This document shows positions 6,319 through 12,584 of a DNA stretch of 14,610 nucleotides, one piece after another. The notes under the pieces were generated by a model, which searched no databases, was not told the DNA's origin, and saw only the letters and a program-made list of their open reading frames with translations. Origin of the DNA: an uncultured Cytophagaceae bacterium (lineage in GTDB: Bacteria; Bacteroidota; Bacteroidia; Cytophagales; Spirosomataceae). The stretch covers positions 1 to 14,610 of the forward strand of contig CALLKB010000132.1 in assembly GCA_938008575.1 (NCBI GenBank), given 5' to 3'. The position numbers and the translations under genes were made by a program. Position 1 is the first letter of the stretch. Every line of letters begins with the position of its first letter.

Positions 6319-8976
6319 ATGAGAAAATTCGCATACCTAATTATATGTTTATTGATTTTAACAAAAGCAGCGGGAGCATCTGATCCTGCTGCTTTTTCTA
6401 CTTCTAAGCCCTGGGCTTACTGGTGGTGGCCAGGTAGCGCAGTAAGCGAGAAAGGAATTACACATAATTTAGAGTCTTTCGCCAAAGCGGGTTTTGGTGG
6501 TCTTCACATCATTCCTATTTATGGCGCCAAAGGCTATGAGTCGGCATTTTTATCTTTCTTAGGCCCAGCCTGGAAACAGAAATTTGCTTTCGTACTTAAA
6601 GAAGCAAAGCGCTTACACCTAGGGATCGACATGACTTTAGGAACTGGTTGGCCGCTTGGTGGACCTACGATCAATGCCTCCGATGCCGCGAAACGCTACC
6701 AAATTGAATCCATTCAAATTGCTGCAAATCAAAGCTATAAATTATCTGCTGCCGACGTACAAGCGGCTTCCGTGTTCGTGGATGGGAATTTTGAGCAAGA
6801 ATTAATCAGTGCACATGTGAGCCAATTCACCGCTGGACCTAAGGGTGCAACGATTTATGTGTTGGTGCAGAAGGGGACGGGCCAACAAGTTAAACGGGCT
6901 GCACCTGGGGGAGAGGGATTGGTCATGGACCATTTTTCCAAAAGTGCTTTTGAACATTATCGGTCAGAATTTTTGCCTTTGCTCAAACAAGCGCATGCTC
7001 CTTTGCGTGCTTTGTATAATGATTCGTATGAAGTTTACGGGGCAAATTATACCCCAAAATTGTTTGAGGCATTTGAGCAATTGAATCACTACGATTTACG
7101 GAAACACTTGGATGTCTTGGCTAAATCCAAGGCAGAATCAGAGGATGAAAATACCATTTGGGCGGATTACCATCGGACTTTATCTTCTTTGTTGTTGACC
7201 GAATTTACCCAACCTTTCGCAGGTTGGATCAAACAAATGGGCTTTGTGAGTCGGGATCAGGCACATGGCTCGCCTGGAAATTTATTGGATTTATATGCGG
7301 CTGTGGATATTCCTGAAACGGAATTCTTTGGCAGTAAATCGTTTGATATACCGGGTTATCAAGTGGATCCGGATTATGACACTATTCGGTTTGGAATTCC
7401 CGATGTTCGAAATTTAAAATTAGCCTCTTCTGCGGCGAATTTGACCGGCAAGAAATTGGTATCATCCGAGACAACTACTTGGCTTGGGAATCACTTTAAA
7501 GTTTCACTAGCTCAGGTAAAACCCGTGGTGGATCAAGTATTCATCGGCGGTGTGAATCACTTATTTTACCATGGAGCAACCTATTCGCCACCAGAAGTCG
7601 CTTGGCCGGGTTGGTTGTTTTATGCGAGTACTAATTTTAATCCGCAGAGTCATTTTTGGGAGGCTTTGCCTTCGTTGAATCACTACATTGAAACGTGTCA
7701 AAAAATGTTGCAAGCGCATCAGACGGATTCGGATGTGCTGATGTATTTTCCGATGGAGGATATTTGGCATGAACGAAATGGCACAGGGAAAATGCATGCC
7801 TTGGATTTGCATGCAAACAGCCGTGATTGGATGAAGAATACGTCGTTTGGTCGCTGGTCGGAGCACATGCAAGAAAAAGGCTATCAGGTAGATTATATTT
7901 CAGACCAATTAATGGCTGGGTTGCAGTTGACACCCAAGCGTACTTGGAAAACGAAATCCGGTTTAGAATACAAGGTTTTGTTAATTCCTGCCGCGCATTT
8001 TGTTTCTCTTGAAACAATGGAATTATGGGCCAAATGGGTGAAGCAAGGCTTGCCAGTTTATTTTCTGGAACACCTTCCTTTGCAGGTTAATTCGTTTGGT
8101 TTGACTGCGGATGAGAAAGCTCGTTGGGCTGCAGCTAAGGAAACATTATTGATGCATTGGGTTTCGGATCCAATCAATATTCTCGAGCGTTACAAGGTTA
8201 CTAGAGAAGGTATTGCCGATTATGGTATTTCCTTTATTCGAAAGAAAACGGGAACGGGCGCGCAGTATTTTGTCGCCAACCTTTCGAATAAGTTTTCCGA
8301 TGGAATGGTGCAATTTGCCAAAATTTCTGGCGGTGTTGAATTAGAGGATCCGATGACAGGCGAAATTAAGAAAGCCAACTTGCGAAAGGATAAGCAATTC
8401 TATCTACAATTAGCACCCGGTCAGAGTTTATTGGTACGCTCGATTCCTGCTGTTAAGAAATCCATGCCTTCCGAAGCAGTGGCTAAGGTTTTTACGCCTT
8501 TGGTTCCTGTGGCTAAAATCCAATTGAATTTTCCCCAACAGGTTTTGCCGGCGCAATCCATGGAATCCTTACAATTTTGGACTCAAGATTCCTCCACGCA
8601 TGATTATTGGGGCAAAGGCACTTATGCCTTTGATTTTGATTTGTCGGCAGAGCAAATACCACAAGCGAAGGTCTTACATTTTGATAAAATCCGGGATTGG
8701 GTTCGTGTAAAAATTAATGGAAAAGAGCTAGGGCTTGTTTGGTCATTACCTTATCAAATCAGAATTCCTGAAGGTCTATTACAAGTAAAAAATCACATCG
8801 AATTAGAAGTGATGAATGTCTCGGCAAACCGTGTTCGGAAGCTGGATCGGGAGAAATTCAATTGGAAGAATTTCTATGAGATCAATTTTGTGGATATTCA
8901 ATACAGACCTTTTGATGCATCAACTTGGGTTGTTACGCCGAGTGGGATTGAGGGAGAATTATATTTTAGTAATTAA
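6319..8976 (+). CDS. Secreted GH106-like glycoside hydrolase (putative alpha-L-rhamnosidase)
   Basis: An 885-residue exported enzyme resembling the GH106 family, whose characterised members remove L-rhamnose from plant polysaccharides and glycosides. The N-terminus is a signal peptide (MRKFAYLIICLLILTKAAGA). It is followed by the family-like opening PWAYWWWPGSAVSEKGITHN, the GFGGLHIIP segment and a GTGWPLGGP motif early in the barrel. Two conserved acidic motifs are good catalytic candidates: DSYEVYG with E238 and SSETTTW with E384. From about residue 745 a C-terminal beta-sandwich, with GKGTYAFDFDL and VKINGKELG, looks like a galactose-binding fold. It is shorter than some characterised GH106 enzymes of over 1,000 residues. 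It begins 18 bp after xylA with no terminator between, and its stop overlaps the next start as TAATG. The sugar specificity, rhamnose or another, is inference. Confidence 0.82.
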   Translation: MRKFAYLIICLLILTKAAGASDPAAFSTSKPWAYWWWPGSAVSEKGITHNLESFAKAGFGGLHIIPIYGAKGYESAFLSFLGPAWKQKFAFVLKEAKRLHLGIDMTLGTGWPLGGPTINASDAAKRYQIESIQIAANQSYKLSAADVQAASVFVDGNFEQELISAHVSQFTAGPKGATIYVLVQKGTGQQVKRAAPGGEGLVMDHFSKSAFEHYRSEFLPLLKQAHAPLRALYNDSYEVYGANYTPKLFEAFEQLNHYDLRKHLDVLAKSKAESEDENTIWADYHRTLSSLLLTEFTQPFAGWIKQMGFVSRDQAHGSPGNLLDLYAAVDIPETEFFGSKSFDIPGYQVDPDYDTIRFGIPDVRNLKLASSAANLTGKKLVSSETTTWLGNHFKVSLAQVKPVVDQVFIGGVNHLFYHGATYSPPEVAWPGWLFYASTNFNPQSHFWEALPSLNHYIETCQKMLQAHQTDSDVLMYFPMEDIWHERNGTGKMHALDLHANSRDWMKNTSFGRWSEHMQEKGYQVDYISDQLMAGLQLTPKRTWKTKSGLEYKVLLIPAAHFVSLETMELWAKWVKQGLPVYFLEHLPLQVNSFGLTADEKARWAAAKETLLMHWVSDPINILERYKVTREGIADYGISFIRKKTGTGAQYFVANLSNKFSDGMVQFAKISGGVELEDPMTGEIKKANLRKDKQFYLQLAPGQSLLVRSIPAVKKSMPSEAVAKVFTPLVPVAKIQLNFPQQVLPAQSMESLQFWTQDSSTHDYWGKGTYAFDFDLSAEQIPQAKVLHFDKIRDWVRVKINGKELGLVWSLPYQIRIPEGLLQVKNHIELEVMNVSANRVRKLDREKFNWKNFYEINFVDIQYRPFDASTWVVTPSGIEGELYFSN

Positions 8977-9635
8977 TGGGTTTTGTATCTGCTATCAAAG
9001 AGGCATTTTATGCCTTAGAAAATCCCGAAAATGCGCATTGGATGCGCTGGTACATGCGGGATCAATATCCATTTATCGGGATTAAAAAGCCTGAGCGCGC
9101 GCTTGTATTCAAGGATATTTATAAACAATGTGGGCATTCGGAAGATTGGTTCGAAGTTTGTTCGGAGTTGTTCGCTTTGCCGGAGCGCGAATTTCAATAT
9201 GCCGCCATGGAATATTTGTTGAAGGCGAAGAAATCTTGGGATGCGCGTGTTCCGGAGTTAATCGATCGCTGGGTGGATGCGAAAACGTGGTGGGATGTTG
9301 TGGATGTATTAGCACCCAAAGTCTTAAGTGAATACTTCATTAAGTTTCCAGATCAACGAGATATTTGGCTGGCTCGTTGGATGCAATCGCCCATTTTCTG
9401 GCATCAACGACTTTGTATCCTATTCCAATTGAATTATAAAAGCAAAACAGATTTGGAGCTGTTGAGTCAAGTGATTCTGTCTTTAAATACGTCCAAAGAA
9501 TTTTTTATTCAAAAAGCGATTGGCTGGGCCTTGCGACAATATGCCCGTACGGATGCGGATTGGGTAAGGGAATTTGTAGCAGAAAATGCTTTGATGCCTT
9601 TGTCGAAAAGGGAGGCTTTGAAACACATCTCCTAA
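8976..9635 (+). CDS. AlkD-like DNA alkylation repair glycosylase (HEAT-like repeats)
   Basis: A 219-residue all-helical protein of the DNA_alkylation (AlkC/AlkD) family. Characterised AlkD excises N3- and N7-alkylated purines without flipping the base, using a HEAT-like repeat superhelix. Visible family features in order: MRWYMRDQYPFIGIKKPER (23-41), the PEREFQYAAMEYL helix (69-81), KTWWDVVDVLAP (103-114) with W106 and D110 matching the AlkD catalytic Trp and Asp, WHQRLCILFQLNYK (142-155), and FFIQKAIGWALRQY (176-189) with W184 as the third aromatic. The closing PLSKREALKH is also typical. All key residues appear intact, so it is probably active. Its ATG overlaps the upstream glycosidase stop by one base (TAATG), an odd partner for a cytoplasmic DNA repair enzyme. 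No signal peptide is present. Family assignment is strong; the lesion specificity is inferred from relatives. Confidence 0.92.
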   Translation: MGFVSAIKEAFYALENPENAHWMRWYMRDQYPFIGIKKPERALVFKDIYKQCGHSEDWFEVCSELFALPEREFQYAAMEYLLKAKKSWDARVPELIDRWVDAKTWWDVVDVLAPKVLSEYFIKFPDQRDIWLARWMQSPIFWHQRLCILFQLNYKSKTDLELLSQVILSLNTSKEFFIQKAIGWALRQYARTDADWVREFVAENALMPLSKREALKHIS

Positions 9636-9636
9636 C

Positions 9637-9671
9637 TACCTTTGGCAAACCTTGGAGGATTGCCAAAGGTA
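9637..9671. terminator. Hairpin between convergent alkD-like and glycogen synthase genes
   Basis: A perfect 12-bp inverted repeat: TACCTTTGGCAA (9637-9648) and TTGCCAAAGGTA (9660-9671), with an 11-base loop. It starts two bases after the alkD-like stop. There is no T-run on either strand, so it is not a standard intrinsic terminator. It may act as a 3'-end stabiliser or a weak two-way stop. The rest of the gap to 9710 shows nothing further. Confidence 0.5.
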
Positions 9672-9710
9672 AGGAGTTCTGGGCTCATTCGAGGAGCTAA
9701 AACTGATAAT

Positions 9711-11522
9711 CTATTTCCGCTTTTTTAACACAGCCAATTCATGTGCCGTGTCGTAATATCCCCGCAAATTTGACCAGTCAAATGTATCCGCAATGCTCTC
9801 CACGCGGTTACGTTGTGTGATACGATCCCGTTGGGTTTGCTGCGTGAACTTGAAAAGCATATTGGCTAATTGCTCTGCAGATTCTTTGTAGTTCTGTGTT
9901 TTACGATTCACGACACTCACGCCCCATTGCTCATAGTCGCGCATAATTTGCATCATGTAATCACCAAAACCCGAAAGATCGGAAGTAACCGTAGGTACCC
10001 CGCGCGCCATACATTCCAATGGCGTATACCCCCAAGGTTCATAGTACGAAGGGAAGACACCTAAATGACAACCACGAACGAATTGGCCATAATCTAAGCC
10101 GAATAATGGATTCGTCGAAACAATAAAATCGGGGTGATAAACTATCTTGACTTTATCATCAGGGTTATTGAGTAATTGCGTACGATGCAAATTGCGAATG
10201 ATGTCATCCTCTTGTTTTAACAAGTGCGTAACGACTTTCGGTCGGGCATTTGTTTTCCAGGTTTGTACCGTCCGACGAAGCCTTAGACGCCAATATTCAT
10301 CCACGAATTGATTTAAATCTGGCAATTGTAAATCGTTCGATGAAGCAGCAGCTTCGAATAATTTATCGCCAACTTCCTTTTGAATCGCTTGACAATTCTC
10401 GCGAATCTCATCCAAGACTGCACGGGAGTGCAAGACTTCCGGGTCTATGGAATGGTAAGGTTGCTTCGTAATGAAGAACATGATGACCGTTTTTTTCGAT
10501 CCTGCTTCCTTCATCTTTCTGTTCAGTATTTCCAAGGCATCGAGCGTGATGTCATAACCTTTGTTGGAGTATTCAAATCGGCCCGATGTAAATAAGTAAA
10601 GCGTTTGGTCTAAATCAAACGCTTGATTTTGGAAGAAATGCCCCATAACAAAATCTGAAATTCGCTTTTTGTAGAGCGAGTGTAGATTTTGATGCTCGTG
10701 CATCGCTGCAAATCGTTGGATATTTAAGCCATTCGGAAGAATTAATTCCGGAATCCGACCTAAAAATGCAACACATTCTTTCGCTGTAATGTCAGACACA
10801 GTTGTTAAAACATCGGCTTTTTGTGCCGCAGCCCGCTCAAAAGAAGCTTGCGCCTCAATGCCATAATGCACGGCTTCTTTATGCCAATCAAATTTGTCTA
10901 AAACATCGTAGAAATTAGGCACATTCCCTGCGAGGTAGCGGCCCAACATAGTTGCATGCGTGGTAAATACCGTTGAGATTTTAACCTTGTCCTTCTTCAA
11001 ATCCGGCAGGCAGGTCGAGGCCATCCACTCATGGAAATGCACAACGATGTCTTTTTTGGATTTGTTTTCTGCGGCAAATTGGGTCAGGAAAATGCGAATG
11101 AGTTCACCGAGCGCGATGGTTTGGTTCACTAATTCCTCTACACCCAAGGTCGAAATTTTGTGGTTCTCCCAGATTTTCCCCTTGATGACATCCACTTGCT
11201 CATACATCGAGGCAATATCGAAAAGGACAATTTTGGGTTTACCTGTAATTAACCAGTTTCCATAGTGTACCTGCAAACCCAGGGCCCGCATGGATAAAAT
11301 TGCACGCCCGATGGGTGTTTCATCGGTTACTGGCAGGGCCTCAAATTCAGCCGCAGCCGTTTGTGGGAAATAAGGACCTAATAACAAATAATCATCCCCC
11401 CATTTCTCGACCATGGAAGGGACCTTGGTCCGAATCACGGTATAAATTCCACCCACTTGGTTGCAAGTTTCCCAAGCAACTTCAACTAAAAACTTCTTCT
11501 TTTCGGCAACTTTCTTCTCCAT
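9711..11522 (-). CDS. Glycogen synthase, GT3 (eukaryotic-type) family
   Basis: Extends alpha-1,4-glucan chains from a nucleotide-sugar donor (UDP-glucose in characterised GT3 enzymes) in the cytoplasm. The sequence resembles fungal and animal glycogen synthase, not bacterial GlgA (GT5). Visible in order: the N-terminal donor-domain motif VEVAWETCNQVGGIYTVIRT (13-32), HFHEW, FTTHATMLGRYLAGN, the phosphate-binding GRFEYSNKGYD with R315 and K321, and PSYYEPWGYTPLE with the E-x7-E pair E495 and E503, followed by GVPTVTSDLSGFG. Near the end, QRDRITQRNR (564-573) lines up with the arginine cluster helix that binds glucose-6-phosphate in yeast and animals. At 603 residues it is shorter than the roughly 700-residue eukaryotic enzymes and lacks their C-terminal phosphorylation tail. 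It starts 3 bp after the stop of the upstream amidohydrolase gene, so the two are probably co-transcribed. Confidence 0.96.
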   Translation of the reverse strand: MEKKVAEKKKFLVEVAWETCNQVGGIYTVIRTKVPSMVEKWGDDYLLLGPYFPQTAAAEFEALPVTDETPIGRAILSMRALGLQVHYGNWLITGKPKIVLFDIASMYEQVDVIKGKIWENHKISTLGVEELVNQTIALGELIRIFLTQFAAENKSKKDIVVHFHEWMASTCLPDLKKDKVKISTVFTTHATMLGRYLAGNVPNFYDVLDKFDWHKEAVHYGIEAQASFERAAAQKADVLTTVSDITAKECVAFLGRIPELILPNGLNIQRFAAMHEHQNLHSLYKKRISDFVMGHFFQNQAFDLDQTLYLFTSGRFEYSNKGYDITLDALEILNRKMKEAGSKKTVIMFFITKQPYHSIDPEVLHSRAVLDEIRENCQAIQKEVGDKLFEAAASSNDLQLPDLNQFVDEYWRLRLRRTVQTWKTNARPKVVTHLLKQEDDIIRNLHRTQLLNNPDDKVKIVYHPDFIVSTNPLFGLDYGQFVRGCHLGVFPSYYEPWGYTPLECMARGVPTVTSDLSGFGDYMMQIMRDYEQWGVSVVNRKTQNYKESAEQLANMLFKFTQQTQRDRITQRNRVESIADTFDWSNLRGYYDTAHELAVLKKRK

Positions 11523-11525
11523 AAG

Positions 11526-12455
11526 CTAGATGTATGAGGCACTTTCAATGACTTGGGTCATGCCGTTTTTAGTAATCGTATAATTAAATCCTTTTTGGAT
11601 AGCATAGGCGCCTACATCCCCTTTTTTGTTGATCGCCAAATATCCCACTTGGAATTCTTGGTATTTATAGCGCTTCACAATCCGCATAATCGCTGCTTCA
11701 CAAGCCTGTTGGGGTGTCATGCCCTGGCGCATGAATTCGACGATTAAAAAGGACCCTAAGGTTTTCATGACAAATTCGCCTAAACCTGTCGCGCAGGCAC
11801 CACCCACTTCATCGTCGCAAAACACAGCGCCACCAATGATGGGCGAATCACCCACCCGACCGTGCATTTTAAATGCCATCCCGCTTGTTGAGCAGGCTCC
11901 AGCGATTTCCCCTGCTTTTCCTAAGGCTAGCAGGCCAATTGTATCATGGCGTTCAATATTCACTTTGGGCTCATATTTGGCCACTTTTTTCCATTCCTCC
12001 CAGGCTTTGCGGGATTTTTCGGTTAATAAATCTTGTTTTTTGAAACCTTGTGAAAGTGCAAATTGCAAGGCTCCTTCGCCGGAAAGCATGACGTGAGGCG
12101 TTTTTTCCATAACAGCCCGCGCCACCGAAATGGGGTGCATGATGCCTTCCAAAAAGGTCACCGAACCCGCATTGCCCAAATGATCCATGATGCAAGCATC
12201 CAAGGTTACATGGCCGTCTCGATCGGGGTAACCCCCATAGCCCACGGTCGTTTCATTAGGGTCAGCTTCAGGGACCCAAGCCCCAGCTTCTACGCCGTCA
12301 AGTGCTTTGCCTGTTTGTAATATTTTGTCATATCCTGCTTTCGTCCCTGCTTCATTTTTCCAAGTTGCGATGATGACAGGTTCGGGATTTTTGATGTCTA
12401 CTTTGCTAACAACACCGAGTAAACCTGCCGTTTGTAAAAATGATCTTCTTCTCAT
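11526..12455 (-). CDS. Tat-exported glycosylasparaginase/isoaspartyl peptidase family Ntn hydrolase
   Basis: A 309-residue N-terminal-nucleophile hydrolase of the asparaginase 2 family. Relatives cleave N4-(beta-N-acetylglucosaminyl)-L-asparagine from glycoproteins, or hydrolyse beta-aspartyl peptides or asparagine. The precursor cuts itself before a threonine, here T172 in the HDTIG motif, giving an alpha chain and a beta chain of 138 residues that begins with the nucleophile. GRVGDSPIIGGG-like sequence (GRVGDSPIIGGA) and CATGLGE form the substrate pocket seen in the glycosylasparaginase branch. The N-terminus MRRRSFLQTAGLLGVV is a twin-arginine signal, so the enzyme is probably exported folded by Tat; the periplasmic flavobacterial glycosylasparaginase is a comparable case. 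It is the first gene of a minus-strand pair, with glycogen synthase starting 3 bp after its stop. The exact substrate (glycosylated or isoaspartyl) is not settled by sequence alone. Confidence 0.91.
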   Translation of the reverse strand: MRRRSFLQTAGLLGVVSKVDIKNPEPVIIATWKNEAGTKAGYDKILQTGKALDGVEAGAWVPEADPNETTVGYGGYPDRDGHVTLDACIMDHLGNAGSVTFLEGIMHPISVARAVMEKTPHVMLSGEGALQFALSQGFKKQDLLTEKSRKAWEEWKKVAKYEPKVNIERHDTIGLLALGKAGEIAGACSTSGMAFKMHGRVGDSPIIGGAVFCDDEVGGACATGLGEFVMKTLGSFLIVEFMRQGMTPQQACEAAIMRIVKRYKYQEFQVGYLAINKKGDVGAYAIQKGFNYTITKNGMTQVIESASYI

Positions 12456-12584
12456 GGATGTTGATTTAACGAATTTTATTTAAAGATAATTTATTTGTTG
12501 ATTGTATAACTATTGCGTAAAATTGTCTTTCTAAAATAGAAAAAATTCTTCGAAAAATTATTATTCTCCTATTTATATCCGCAA
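12456..12584. promoter_or_regulatory. Divergent spacer between two Ntn hydrolase genes
   Basis: A 129-bp AT-rich spacer that must hold promoters for both flanking genes. On the minus strand TATCTTTA (12481-12488) is one mismatch from TAnnTTTG and lies 25 bases before the asparaginase-family ATG, but no TTTG partner is visible. On the plus strand I see no convincing -7 box at a sensible distance from the acylase start. No Shine-Dalgarno sequence precedes either ATG. Confidence 0.3.

Noticed and set aside
9680..9700. Possible second hairpin around GCTC and GAGC just before the glycogen synthase stop codon
   Set aside because: The stem is only about four bases, too short to support.
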